DNA of 64,000 nt from Chryseolinea sp. H1M3-3 (GCF_029360725.1 NZ_JARKMY010000001.1:1610804-1674803), one strand, 5' to 3'; shown: positions 16,195 through 25,820, counted from the first letter of the stretch. Notes: generated from the letters alone by a model not told the origin. Program-made: numbers and translations.

Positions 16195-18171
16195 ATGAAA
16201 AACAAGGTATTTTTTGGGGTACTTACCATTTTTTTTACGACGTCTTCGGTTGCCGCTCAGGTGTACAATCAAAACAAGTTATCCTCTCCTTCATGGCCCT
16301 ATGTGTTGGGAAGTTTTGTTGCAGGCATTTCTTTAATACTTATTCCAATCATCATCTGGCCCTATGTCGCGAGGAGCAAACAATGGAAGTTGGTTCACAA
16401 GAGTGTATTTCTCTTAGCACTTTTGAGCGGTGTCATCGGCATTGGTTATTTTTTTGACCTCATGAACTCCCGGCCAACCGCTACTGGTATTGAATTATGG
16501 TTCCGGTTATTGATAGCGCTGGTTTCCTTGGTCGCGTTATTTCTGGTATTGAAGGTGGCACGAACGGCCTTTGAAGAAACAAGTCCGGTCGGATTAGAAA
16601 AACTTGTTGCCGATCGAACAGCAGCGTTGAGTGAGTTGAATAAACGTTTAGAACTTGAAATTGAAAGTCGTAAGCTGGCCGAAAAAGAAGTAGCAAAACG
16701 GGAGAAACGTTTTCGTGCTTTGATAGAAAACATATCAGATGGCATTGTACTGAATGACGAAACGACAAGAGTATTATACCAAAGTCCTTCAGTCACCCGA
16801 ATTCTCGGATATACGCTTGAAGAGCGGCATAATCAGCCAGTGATGAATAATATTCATCCGGATGATAAAGAAGCTTTTGCAAAATTATACGAGGACCTTG
16901 CAACGTTACCCGGTCAGCCCCTGCCTTTTCAATTAAGATTTAAACATAAAAATGGTCACTTTATCTGGTTGGAGGGAGTCGTGACCAATCTATTGCATGA
17001 CCGTAATGTGAATGGCTATGTAGCGAACTACCGGGACATTACAGCCAGGAAAGAAATCGACGACAGGCTCGTGCAAGAACGATATTTACTTAGAACCTTA
17101 ATTGACAATCTACCTGATTACATTTATATAAAAGATACCGAACTGCGCCATGTCATTAATAATAAGGCTAACGTTGAGTTGATTGGCGCCTTGAACGAGG
17201 CGGAGACTATCGGAAAAACGGTACTGGATTATTTTAGTGCTTCAATCGCGAAACAATTTATGGAAGCCGATCGCACCGTTCTTTCTTCCGGACAACCAGT
17301 ATTGAACTTAGAAGAAAAAATTATTAATCGCAACAATGAAGTGCGGTGGGTGCTGACTTCCAAAATCCCACTGATAGAACAAGATAAAATCTCGGGGCTC
17401 GTTGGTATTAGCAGAGATATCACCGAGCGAAAAAAAGCAGAGGACTTGTTGAAAGAGCTGAATGCTTCCTTGGCATTGCAGGCTTCAAAGTTAGCGGCTT
17501 CCAATACCGAGCTTGAGCGTTTTGCCTATGTAGCATCACATGATTTACAGGAACCTTTACGAATGGTCAGGAGTTTTCTTCAACTTTTGAAAAAGAAATT
17601 CGAAGGGAATCTTGACGACCAGGCTCAACAATTTATTGATTATGCTGTCGACGGTGCCGAAAGAATGAAGCAGCTCATTACAGACCTTTTGGAATATTCG
17701 CGTATTGGGGTTGTTCAGGAAAAATTTGAACCGGTCGACATGAATGTGGTCGTTCAACGAACCATAGAAATATTACAAGAGCCTGTCCGCAGTTCCGGAA
17801 CTACATTCCAGATAAAAACCTTACCTGTCGTTGCTGGCATCAAAACGCAGTTGGGGCAGGTTATGCAAAATCTGATTAATAATGCCATCAAGTATCGAGG
17901 CGAGCTGCCTCCTCAAATTGCCATCGATGCTATTGAAGAAGGAACACAATGGAAATTTGCAGTCACGGATAATGGAATGGGTATCGATCCCCGTTTCTCT
18001 GATAAGATCTTTATGATGTTCCAGCGACTAAACACTAATGCTGAATCCAAAGGCACAGGTATCGGTCTTGCAATTTGTAAAAAGATTGTTGAAGGACATG
18101 GGGGTAAAATTTGGGTTGAATCTAAACCAGGCCTCGGAAGCTCCTTCTACTTCACCATCAGTAAAAGGTAG
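16195..18171 (+). CDS. membrane PAS-PAS sensor histidine kinase
   Basis: A 658-residue sensor kinase. The N-terminus has an export segment ending VAAQ, then three membrane helices (about 35-58, 68-90 and 99-122) that form a compact membrane module, and a coiled linker (about 135-170). Two PAS/PAC domains follow (about 170-285 and 295-415; the second ends DITERKKAE), then a HisKA domain with phospho-acceptor His449 in ASHDLQEPLRMV, and a HATPase domain (about 550-655) with NLINNAIKY and GTGIGLAI. The HDLQEPLR form is the phytochrome-like kinase class. It lies upstream of a receiver-kinase, two response regulators and an HPt protein on the same strand, so they probably form one phosphorelay. 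Confidence 0.93.
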   Translation: MKNKVFFGVLTIFFTTSSVAAQVYNQNKLSSPSWPYVLGSFVAGISLILIPIIIWPYVARSKQWKLVHKSVFLLALLSGVIGIGYFFDLMNSRPTATGIELWFRLLIALVSLVALFLVLKVARTAFEETSPVGLEKLVADRTAALSELNKRLELEIESRKLAEKEVAKREKRFRALIENISDGIVLNDETTRVLYQSPSVTRILGYTLEERHNQPVMNNIHPDDKEAFAKLYEDLATLPGQPLPFQLRFKHKNGHFIWLEGVVTNLLHDRNVNGYVANYRDITARKEIDDRLVQERYLLRTLIDNLPDYIYIKDTELRHVINNKANVELIGALNEAETIGKTVLDYFSASIAKQFMEADRTVLSSGQPVLNLEEKIINRNNEVRWVLTSKIPLIEQDKISGLVGISRDITERKKAEDLLKELNASLALQASKLAASNTELERFAYVASHDLQEPLRMVRSFLQLLKKKFEGNLDDQAQQFIDYAVDGAERMKQLITDLLEYSRIGVVQEKFEPVDMNVVVQRTIEILQEPVRSSGTTFQIKTLPVVAGIKTQLGQVMQNLINNAIKYRGELPPQIAIDAIEEGTQWKFAVTDNGMGIDPRFSDKIFMMFQRLNTNAESKGTGIGLAICKKIVEGHGGKIWVESKPGLGSSFYFTISKR

Positions 18172-18535
18172 TAGCTATCCTCGCTTAACCCCGTGTTTCC
18201 ACGGTTTATCGTTAAATTCCAGCGCTTAATTGTAAGCGTACTTTTGGGGCCGAAATGGTAAACTTTTACATTCAAAAAGTTAGGTATTTGCATATAAAAA
18301 TAGCGTAGCTGTTTAAGGGCGCGAAGTTGTTATGCTAAAAAAACTTGAATCAACAGGTTTTACATCTCCAGGCGCAGATAAAGCATGAAAGGATACCGGT
18401 AATTATGTTAAAAGAGGTTCGTGATTCCCAACGAAATTCCAAATCATTATACGGTTTTACCAGTAATCTGGAGGTAAACAGCGCTGCTATCGAAACAAAT
18501 GGCAAAGGCCAATTTTTAACTGAGTTAGGCATACT
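18172..18535. other. 364-base gap between two kinase genes
   Basis: No terminator or RNA gene is visible. It contains one possible short coding frame (18405-18539) that overlaps the next start codon. The rest is AT-rich and presumably carries a promoter or leader. Confidence 0.5.
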
Positions 18536-18539
18536 ATGA
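18405..18539 (+). CDS. possible 44-residue small protein coupled to the downstream kinase
   Basis: A frame starting ATG at 18405 (MLKEVRDSQRNSK) runs 44 codons and stops at TGA overlapping the next gene's ATG (ATGA), the same coupling used by the following genes of this cluster. No family is recognised, and the sequence could be noncoding. The overlap is the only positive evidence; a longer in-frame version begins with TTG at 18345. Confidence 0.35.
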   Translation: MLKEVRDSQRNSKSLYGFTSNLEVNSAAIETNGKGQFLTELGIL

Positions 18540-20434
18540 GCTTTGAAGAAAGAAAAATGCTTATTGTCGAGGATAATCCTGGGGACCTGTTCCTGGTTAA
18601 GGAGTTTATTAAGCGAACCTCATTGCCGACTTTTGAAATTTTTCATGCGGATACCGTAGAAAAAGCTGTTTCCTTATTGAAACAAAATAGTTTCAACCTT
18701 ATACTGTTAGACTTGTTCCTTTCGGACAGCGAAGGGATTAGTACGTTTGAAAGAATTTACCCCTTATCGGCCAATGCCCCCGTAATTGTATTAACTGGGT
18801 TGATAGATGAAAAAATAACTTCTGAAGCTTTAAAAAAAGGGGCGCAGGATTATCTCGTCAAAGGCGACTACGATAAGAAGCTTTTGGAGAAAACAATTCG
18901 GTATGCCATTGAAAGAAAACAAAACCAGGAGTTACTAAAACAATCAGAAGAAGAATACAAACTTTTATTTGAAAACAATCCGGTTCCCATGTGGGCGTAC
19001 GATGTGAAGACGTTTAAAATCGTCACCGTTAACGCGTCGGCTATACTATGCTATGGGTACACACGGGAGGAGTTTTCCAGGTTAACGATTCAGGACATAT
19101 TGCCACCTGAAAACGTTGTTGAGTTACTTCAAAACGATTCCCTTCGTAAAACGGGTCCTTGGCGACACAAACGCAAGGACAATTCTATCATTTATGTCGA
19201 AATTGTCTCTCATGATATCGTGCTTGGTGGCGTTGGGTCACGCCTGGTGGCCGTTTATGATGTAACTGAGCGCACAAAAGTTGAAGGTCATTTGCGTTTA
19301 CTTGAATCCGTAATTACGAATGCCAATGATGCCGTTCTTGTTACTGAAGCACAAAGTATTGACCTGCCTGGGCCTAAGATCGTTTATGTTAATGAAGCTT
19401 TTACGACCATGACGGGCTATACGGTAGAAGAGGTCATGGGTAAAACACCCCGCATATTACAAGGACCGAAAACCGAAAGGAAAGAACTGGCGCGTATTCG
19501 TGAAGCGCTGGTGAATAGGGAAAATATTGAAGTTGAAATTATCAATTATAAAAAAAACGGTGAAGAATATTGGGCCAATTTCACCATTGTTCCGGTTACC
19601 GATAAGGAAGAAGTACTCACTCATTTTGTCGCGATTCAACGCGACGTAACTGCACGCAAACGGCAGGAAGAAATGACCAGGGAAAATTTAGAACGTCAGG
19701 TGAAAGAAAGAACACGCGAACTGAATGAGGCCTTAAGCAAAGAAAAAGAATTGGTTGAACTTAAAAGCAAGTTCGTAGCAATTGCTTCGCATGAATTCAG
19801 GACACCATTGGCCACCATTAATTTTGCGACAAACTATCTAAAAGATTATTTAAATAAACTCCAGCCCGCTGACATTAATAAAAAGCTTGAAAGCATTGAA
19901 AAGCAGGTAAAGCACATGACTTTCCTTTTGGATGATGTGTTAACCCTGGGAAAAAGCGAATCAGGAAAAACAAAAGTTGTTGCTAAAACAATCGACATTC
20001 ACGACTTCTTTCAGAAAATTGTCGAAGAGGTTTTGTATAGTACCAAATCATCTCACACTGTTACATTTACTTTTGACAGCCCGGTCCGCGAAATTAAGAT
20101 CGATGAAAAACTGCTTCGAAATGTATTCATCAATTTATTAAGCAACGCGATCAAATTTTCTCCTGATGCATCAGAGGTATCGCTGGCGGTGCGAACAGTA
20201 AATAATCAGTTGTTAATTTCCGTTAAGGATAGCGGAGTAGGAATTCCTACTAATGAATTCGACAAAATTTTTGATCCTTTTCACAGAGGATCTAACGCTG
20301 GGGCTATACAGGGAACGGGACTTGGATTGTCGATTGTAAAAAAGGCAGTTGAATTGTTGGAAGGTGATCTCGGTTTCAAAAGCGAAGTTGGGAGAGGATC
20401 TGAATTTACGGTTGGATTTAAAATTAGCGCATGA
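18536..20434 (+). CDS. receiver-PAS-PAS histidine kinase
   Basis: A 632-residue cytoplasmic kinase with no membrane segment. An N-terminal receiver domain (about 5-125, phospho-acceptor Asp59 in LLDLFLS) is followed by two PAS/PAC domains (about 135-250 and 255-380), a coiled linker, HisKA with His419 in ASHEFRTPLATI, and HATPase (about 520-630, GTGLGLSIV). The receiver at the N-terminus suggests it takes phosphate from another kinase, such as the one upstream, and relays onward. Its last codon overlaps the next gene by ATGA. Confidence 0.93.
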   Translation: MSFEERKMLIVEDNPGDLFLVKEFIKRTSLPTFEIFHADTVEKAVSLLKQNSFNLILLDLFLSDSEGISTFERIYPLSANAPVIVLTGLIDEKITSEALKKGAQDYLVKGDYDKKLLEKTIRYAIERKQNQELLKQSEEEYKLLFENNPVPMWAYDVKTFKIVTVNASAILCYGYTREEFSRLTIQDILPPENVVELLQNDSLRKTGPWRHKRKDNSIIYVEIVSHDIVLGGVGSRLVAVYDVTERTKVEGHLRLLESVITNANDAVLVTEAQSIDLPGPKIVYVNEAFTTMTGYTVEEVMGKTPRILQGPKTERKELARIREALVNRENIEVEIINYKKNGEEYWANFTIVPVTDKEEVLTHFVAIQRDVTARKRQEEMTRENLERQVKERTRELNEALSKEKELVELKSKFVAIASHEFRTPLATINFATNYLKDYLNKLQPADINKKLESIEKQVKHMTFLLDDVLTLGKSESGKTKVVAKTIDIHDFFQKIVEEVLYSTKSSHTVTFTFDSPVREIKIDEKLLRNVFINLLSNAIKFSPDASEVSLAVRTVNNQLLISVKDSGVGIPTNEFDKIFDPFHRGSNAGAIQGTGLGLSIVKKAVELLEGDLGFKSEVGRGSEFTVGFKISA

Positions 20435-20820
20435 ACAAAGTATTGCTCGTAGAAGATACCCCCTCGTTAGCCACGGAGATCATGGACATCCTCCGTATGG
20501 AAGATTTCGATGTGTCGCTGGCAATTAATGGCTTAGATGCGCTGAACAAGTTGAGAATACAATTATCTGATATTGTCATCTCAGATTTATTTATGCCAGA
20601 GATCGACGGATTTCAATTAATTACGGAACTAAAAAATGATGATAAACTGAAGCATATACCGATCATTATTCTTTCTGCTCGTACAACGTCTGATACTATA
20701 GAAAAAGTAAAGGAATTAGGTGCTGATCTTTTTCTACAGAAACCATGCGACAGCAGGCATCTGGTTGGTTCAATAAAAAAAGTATTAATTAAAAAAGAAA
20801 GAGTAAATACAAATGATTAA
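20431..20820 (+). CDS. single-domain CheY-like response regulator
   Basis: A 129-residue receiver domain with no output domain. The acidic pair is in LLVEDT, the phospho-acceptor is Asp52 in VISDLFMPEIDG, and the conserved Lys is in FLQKPCD. It overlaps the upstream kinase by 4 bases (ATGA) and the downstream NarL-type regulator by 8 bases. Such proteins act as phosphate shuttles or sinks between kinases and HPt proteins. Confidence 0.93.
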   Translation: MNKVLLVEDTPSLATEIMDILRMEDFDVSLAINGLDALNKLRIQLSDIVISDLFMPEIDGFQLITELKNDDKLKHIPIIILSARTTSDTIEKVKELGADLFLQKPCDSRHLVGSIKKVLIKKERVNTND

Positions 20821-21466
20821 GCTATTTCTAGTTGATGATCATACGCTCATGCGTGATGGCATTACCTCCATGCTTGCGGATTGTGAAGATATTAAAGTTG
20901 TTGGATCCAGTCCAACAGGAGAGGAGGCAATTAATAAAATTCAGGAATTACAACCGGATGTAGTTCTGATGGACATTATGCTTCGCGGAATGACCGGGAT
21001 TGAAGCAACTCGATGGATAAAAGAACAAGATAAAAATGTAAAGGTTATTCTTGTTTCCATGGAGGTGAAAAAAGAATTTCTGTCTGCTGGCATCCAATGT
21101 GGTATTAATGGGTATATCCCAAAAGATACCGATAAGGAAACTATGATACACGCCATCCGAACCGTGTATGGAGGAGAACGTTATTTTACCGATGCGATAA
21201 CCAAATTGGTTTTCGAGGATTTCTATGTTCACGAGAAACTTAAAAATCCTGAAACAACCAGGCTCCCTAACGACCTGACTAAACGCGAATATGAAGTTTT
21301 GGGACTGGTGGCAATGGGTAAAGGAAATAAGGAAATCGCAGAATTATTATTTATTAGTGTAAAGACTGTGGAAACACACAAGGGACACATCTTGGAAAAA
21401 CTTGGATTAAAGAATTCTGCCGAGTTGATCAAATATGCGATTAAAAACAATATTGTTCCCGCTTGA
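20813..21466 (+). CDS. NarL/FixJ family response regulator, LuxR-type HTH
   Basis: A 217-residue transcription regulator. The receiver (about 1-120) has Asp54 in VLMDIMLRGMTG and Lys in YIPKDTD; the C-terminal LuxR-type helix-turn-helix (about 150-215) has LTKREYEVLGLVAMGKGN and KTVETHKGHIL. It is the only DNA-binding output of this cluster, so it likely carries the response of the upstream kinases. No target site was identified. Confidence 0.95.
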   Translation: MIKLFLVDDHTLMRDGITSMLADCEDIKVVGSSPTGEEAINKIQELQPDVVLMDIMLRGMTGIEATRWIKEQDKNVKVILVSMEVKKEFLSAGIQCGINGYIPKDTDKETMIHAIRTVYGGERYFTDAITKLVFEDFYVHEKLKNPETTRLPNDLTKREYEVLGLVAMGKGNKEIAELLFISVKTVETHKGHILEKLGLKNSAELIKYAIKNNIVPA

Positions 21467-21644
21467 TTGAAATTTGAGGAAATCTTTACTAATACTTACA
21501 CCGTTTTGAGACACTCGTAGAATGTCGATATATTAGTAGTGCTTTTAAAAAACCAGAGATTACGATTGATGATATGACTTGGTAGCATTGTATGTATGAA
21601 GCAGTGTGCCGTAGATAAATTTTTTGGGATTACCGATATAATAA

Positions 21645-22358
21645 ATGGAATCTTTAGGGCCACATCAAATATTATTCGTAGAAGCAGATTCGGCAAATAC
21701 AATTGTTGCTAAGCAATTGTTAACGGGATGGGGACTTCATGTATCGATTGCAAAAAATGGGAAAGAAGCGATAGAGTTAACAAAGACAAATATTTTCGAT
21801 CTTATTCTGATGGCACTCCAATTGAATGATATCGATGGTATAGAAACAGCGCGTATCATACGAAGATTGGGAGATCAATTTCAACATGTGCCCATTATTG
21901 GTCACAGTGCCGATCCAATAACAGCCGACTTAAAGGGAAATGAGCTAACTGATTTCATCTTAAACCCTTTCGACAAAACTGAACTTTATAACAAATTGAA
22001 AAATCACTTAGATAAAGGACAACCGGATATTGTCATGCAGAACTTAGACCGTTGTACTGACGGAGATATCGAGTTCAGGCGCGAGCTGGCTCAGCTGCTG
22101 GCTAACAATATTATTGAGTTGATGACCAATATTGATCGGGCTCTTAAAAATCATGACCCCCAGGTTTTTACAAGAGCTGTACATAAGACCAAGACGACCT
22201 TGAGTATTTTAAATGATGCCGACCTGACTGAAGACATTAAAATTGTTCAGGCGAAAATGAAAGAATCAGAACCGTTAGATTTAGATCGATACGTTGAAAG
22301 GCTGACCAACAGGTGCAGAAAAACAATAAATATCCTTAATACAATTTCTGCGCAATAG
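21645..22358 (+). CDS. degenerate receiver fused to an HPt domain
   Basis: A 237-residue protein. The N-terminal receiver-like domain (about 7-125) keeps the fold but has lost its chemistry: the phospho-acceptor position in DLILMALQLNDIDG is Ala57 rather than Asp, and the conserved Lys of the KPF motif is Asn107 (ILNPFDK). The C-terminal HPt domain (about 135-235) retains the phospho-histidine, His180 in RAVHKTKTT. It should therefore pass phosphate through the HPt domain while the receiver acts only as a docking or dimerisation module. It follows the NarL-type gene by 178 bases on the same strand, fitting a phosphorelay intermediate for this cluster. Confidence 0.85.
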   Translation: MESLGPHQILFVEADSANTIVAKQLLTGWGLHVSIAKNGKEAIELTKTNIFDLILMALQLNDIDGIETARIIRRLGDQFQHVPIIGHSADPITADLKGNELTDFILNPFDKTELYNKLKNHLDKGQPDIVMQNLDRCTDGDIEFRRELAQLLANNIIELMTNIDRALKNHDPQVFTRAVHKTKTTLSILNDADLTEDIKIVQAKMKESEPLDLDRYVERLTNRCRKTINILNTISAQ

Positions 22359-22359
22359 T

Positions 22360-23022
22360 TCAGGATAGCCCCTCCGTTAAAAAATCATTCAAAGGCTTCG
22401 CTGATTTCATCGAATCTACAAGCTTGGACAAAAACTTTTTGTCTGTTACCTCTGAATCTTTGAAGTTACGAATCACCATGAAACTTTTCAGCTTCAATAA
22501 TTCGATATGCGGGTGATCTTTGGGATACCCCTTAGGCATGGTTTTTAATTTATCCTCAGCCCAAAATGTGCCGAAGGATTTCTTAAATGTTTTCTCGTTC
22601 GCAATTTCCGTCAGCCTATCGCCATTGTAATCAATTTCCTGGCGGATCTTTGTGAGATTTTCCGCGCTGGGAAGGTACAAGCCAACAGCGAGTATCGTCT
22701 TATTTCCAGGTTCAATTTGAAGATAATATCCAGGAATGCCTGTGCCTTTTCCCGCGGCAGATAATCCGGCACTGATAAAAGTCTTGTAAGGCGTTTTATC
22801 TTTGCTGAATCGGATGTCGCGGTAAATCCTGAAGACAAGTTTTTTCGGGTCAAGGCCCGCAAGGGATTCATCGAATTGAATCATTTTATGCAGCAATTCG
22901 CCAATAAATAATTCAAATTCATTTTTTATTTCAAGATAGCGTGGTTTGTTTTTTTCAAACCAATCACGATTGTTATTTCTCGAAATTTTTCTCAAGAACT
23001 CAAATGTTTTCTCAAAATCCAT
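22360..23022 (-). CDS. DUF2461 family protein
   Basis: A 220-residue protein of the DUF2461 (TIGR02453) family, recognised from the start DFEKTFEFLRKISRNNNRDWF and the segments FRIYRDIRFSKDKTPYKT and GYYLQIEP. The family is widespread and its function unknown. ATG at 23022 is preferred; the longer frame starts with GTG at the upstream gene's stop codon. It lies directly downstream of the GH172-like gene on the same strand, probably co-transcribed, and its 3' end abuts the HPt gene. Confidence 0.9.
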   Translation of the reverse strand: MDFEKTFEFLRKISRNNNRDWFEKNKPRYLEIKNEFELFIGELLHKMIQFDESLAGLDPKKLVFRIYRDIRFSKDKTPYKTFISAGLSAAGKGTGIPGYYLQIEPGNKTILAVGLYLPSAENLTKIRQEIDYNGDRLTEIANEKTFKKSFGTFWAEDKLKTMPKGYPKDHPHIELLKLKSFMVIRNFKDSEVTDKKFLSKLVDSMKSAKPLNDFLTEGLS

Positions 23023-23042
23023 ACTAACTTTTTTAAACAACA

Positions 23043-24266
23043 CTAATACTTTTCAGGCAATGCTGCCACACGGCTTCTCACATCTTGCAATGCCGGTACC
23101 TGGGAAGTAGGTGCTGATAAATAAAAATATGCTGTGGCTGAAACGTCGTCCTGGCGATAAAAATTAGTCCAGCCGTCGGGAAAATTTTCGTCATTCAATT
23201 GAGGAGGCGTCGACATTTCAAAAAGCTTTGTAAACTCCTTTCCAGAAACCGTGACGGGTATTAAGGGAGCACCGTTTTTTACATACTCACGAACTTTGTC
23301 GCGCATTTCGCCCCCCATAATTTGAATCGTCACTTTACAATCCCTGCTAAAGTATACGGGATCAGGAACATGATATCGGTAGAACGCCCATTGTCTGGTT
23401 TTTTCATCTGCTACAAGACATCCCTGATATTGATGGGTGAATAGACCCTGTCCCCAGCCGGTCCCTATATAATCTTCCGTTCCGGTGCCGTTCAACGTTG
23501 GCAAATCGCCATCGCCATCAAGATAGATTTTAACTTCACCTTCTCCCCACCAGCTATTTTGATATAGGGGATCCGTTATAATGCCCATGTTCATGCCTAG
23601 GAATCTACCTTTTCCTTTCACTAAAGGAAGGATTTCAAAATCTTTTCCTAATTCAGTTTTCGTAACCCGATTCCAATAGGCATGAAAGTAAGCGATATCT
23701 TCTGCATGCGATTTTACCTGTTGGTAGTTTATATCATAAAATAAAGTAACTGGTTTATCACTTTCGTTTTTTATCGTTACCCTGGCCGCTTTGCGATAGG
23801 GCATGGGAATGTATGATGTGAACGAACGCCCTTCAGGATCTGAGAACAGGGCATTTTGAAACGCAACCTTTCGACCAAGTCCGACTCCAAAAAAATCTCC
23901 GAGAGGTACGGACACAGCTGGTTTTGCGCTGCCGTCCCAATACATCTCAAGTCGTAGAGACCGCAGCATTGCAGGCGATCGGTCATTAATGGTCATCCAC
24001 ATGCGTTGAATTATTCCAGCGCCTTTCGCATCCATTAATGTTTTTGTTTCCCCGGGCGCAATATTTTCTGACGGATGACCCTTGGCCTTTTTGTTTTCAG
24101 ACCCACCAGCTCCTTTTTTAGCGGCAGGATTTTCAAAGCTTGACCATCGGGTTTCAGTATCGATGGGCATCTTGTAAAGTTCCTGCCCTGATGCTGGCCC
24201 ATATGAAATCATCATTAACAGTAAGAAAAAAAGGTAAAGGCACGTATATGTTTTCATGTTATTCAT
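23043..24266 (-). CDS. secreted DUF2961 / GH172 family protein
   Basis: A 407-residue exported protein with a signal peptide (ending about residue 28, GPASGQ). The body matches DUF2961, founding family of glycoside hydrolase family 172, whose characterised members act on difructose anhydrides and arabino- or fructofuranosides. Diagnostic segments are GAGIIQRMWMT, PLGDFFGVG and LNGTGTEDYIGTGWGQG, the last holding the family's conserved acidic residue. A second ATG three codons in (24257) gives a tighter signal peptide. A 14-bp tandem duplication lies just upstream. Confidence 0.88.
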   Translation of the reverse strand: MNNMKTYTCLYLFFLLLMMISYGPASGQELYKMPIDTETRWSSFENPAAKKGAGGSENKKAKGHPSENIAPGETKTLMDAKGAGIIQRMWMTINDRSPAMLRSLRLEMYWDGSAKPAVSVPLGDFFGVGLGRKVAFQNALFSDPEGRSFTSYIPMPYRKAARVTIKNESDKPVTLFYDINYQQVKSHAEDIAYFHAYWNRVTKTELGKDFEILPLVKGKGRFLGMNMGIITDPLYQNSWWGEGEVKIYLDGDGDLPTLNGTGTEDYIGTGWGQGLFTHQYQGCLVADEKTRQWAFYRYHVPDPVYFSRDCKVTIQIMGGEMRDKVREYVKNGAPLIPVTVSGKEFTKLFEMSTPPQLNDENFPDGWTNFYRQDDVSATAYFYLSAPTSQVPALQDVRSRVAALPEKY

Positions 24267-24275
24267 GTACTCTTT

Positions 24276-24303
24276 GATCTATGTACTTCGATCTATGTAC
24301 TTC
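24276..24303. repeat. perfect 14-bp tandem duplication
   Basis: GATCTATGTACTTC occurs twice back to back in the 52-base gap between murF and the GH172-like gene. It is probably replication slippage, and too short to call a regulatory array. Confidence 0.8.
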
Positions 24304-24318
24304 GAAGCGATTTAAGTT

Positions 24319-25602
24319 TTATAAATACTCAACAATGGTCTCCAGTCCAATACCTCTAGAAGCTTTCACAAGTATGGTCGCATCATTTATCGGATATTTT
24401 TTTATCGCTTCCACCAACCCTGTTTTATCTTCAAAATATTTCGCCTCTGGGATTTCGGACAACGCAGCCTTGAATAGTTTGCCACATAAGTAAACCTGAT
24501 CGAACGCTTTTTGATGGATTAGTTTCCCAAGTTGTCTGTGTTCCTTTTCTGCTTCACCTTCCAACTCAAACATATCGCCGAGAATAAGAACTTTGTGACT
24601 CGCCTTCATGGATGCTATGTTCTCGACTGCGGCTTGCATGGAACTTGGATTCGCATTATAGGCATCAAGGATAATAGTGTTGCTGCCTTTCCTGAGCATT
24701 TGCGATCGCATATTTCCAGGTTCGTAAGCCTCAATCGCCTGGTTGGCAAGATTAGGATCAACACCAAAATATTTTCCGATGCATAAAGCCACCATGATAT
24801 TCTCAAAATTGTAAGCACCTATCAGTTTGCTTTCAACTATAGCACCATTCTCTGCCTTGATTTTGACAAATGGATCGGCACCGACCAATTCGCCATGATA
24901 ATAATCGCCATCTCTGGGGTAAAAGATTGGATTCTTAAACCGCTTCGACATGTTAGCAAGGATTTCATTTTGTGCGTTAATAAAAACCGTCCCGCCACAA
25001 TCGATCAGGTGTTGATATAGTTCCGATTTTGCCCTGACAATATTTTCAAAGCCTCCGAACATTCCAATGTGTGCACGCCCGATATTGGTGATGAATCCAT
25101 GAGACGGATTTGCAATAGAACAGAGTAAGGCAATTTCGCCAACGTGGTTAGCGCCCATTTCGACAACGGCTATTTCGATGCGCTTATCGATCGCCAGTAG
25201 GGTCAGCGGTACGCCAATGTGATTATTCAGGTTTCCCTTTGTAGCATAGGTATTAAACTTTTTACTTAACACCGCATGCAACAGCTCTTTGCTGGTTGTC
25301 TTTCCATTCGAACCTGTTAATCCGATAACGGGAATGTTTAATTGATCGCGATGGTAGCGCGCCAATTGCTGAAGTGTTGCTAAAACATCATTCACAACAA
25401 TGCACCGGTCGCTAGTGGCGTATTCGCGTTCATCCATAACAACGTAACTTGCTCCCTTCTCAATTGCTTGTGAAGCAAAAGTATTCGCATTGAATTTGTC
25501 GCCTTTCAAAGCAAAAAAAATCGAACCTGCACTAATTTGCCGGGTATCGGTAGAAACCTTGCCTGATTCTTGAAACTTGTTGTATAGATCTTTTATGTTC
25601 AT
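24319..25602 (-). CDS. murF: UDP-N-acetylmuramoyl-tripeptide--D-alanyl-D-alanine ligase
   Basis: A 427-residue Mur ligase that adds D-Ala-D-Ala to the UDP-MurNAc tripeptide in the cytoplasm, the last soluble step of peptidoglycan precursor synthesis. The N-terminal domain has the MurF-type STDTRQISAGSIFFALKG. The ATP-binding P-loop is GSNGKTTS at 97-104. The central domain has EMGANHVGEIA and NIGRAHIGMFG, and the C-terminal domain has LDAYNANPSSM, specific to MurF. It is outside any dcw cluster, as in other Bacteroidota. Confidence 0.96.
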   Translation of the reverse strand: MNIKDLYNKFQESGKVSTDTRQISAGSIFFALKGDKFNANTFASQAIEKGASYVVMDEREYATSDRCIVVNDVLATLQQLARYHRDQLNIPVIGLTGSNGKTTSKELLHAVLSKKFNTYATKGNLNNHIGVPLTLLAIDKRIEIAVVEMGANHVGEIALLCSIANPSHGFITNIGRAHIGMFGGFENIVRAKSELYQHLIDCGGTVFINAQNEILANMSKRFKNPIFYPRDGDYYHGELVGADPFVKIKAENGAIVESKLIGAYNFENIMVALCIGKYFGVDPNLANQAIEAYEPGNMRSQMLRKGSNTIILDAYNANPSSMQAAVENIASMKASHKVLILGDMFELEGEAEKEHRQLGKLIHQKAFDQVYLCGKLFKAALSEIPEAKYFEDKTGLVEAIKKYPINDATILVKASRGIGLETIVEYL

Positions 25603-25820
25603 CGTCGGAAGCGGTTAGAATGTTTGAGTTGCTGCTTTGCAGGTTATTAACAGAAAAGATGTCATTGGGATATTGTGCATGGGCGTAGATGTTTAGAATC
25701 CTTGAATAAAATTTATGCAGCCTTTGCCTATTTTCCTTTTGGCGAAACTGCGCGAAAGTTATCTTGCAAATAAGACAACAGCGCGCGTTTGACCAACGTT
25801 ATGGATAAAGAAAAGATTTA

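Noticed and set aside
24276..24303. Tandem 14-bp duplication as a possible regulatory array
   Set aside because: Only two copies, and none elsewhere in the window; slippage is a simpler explanation.
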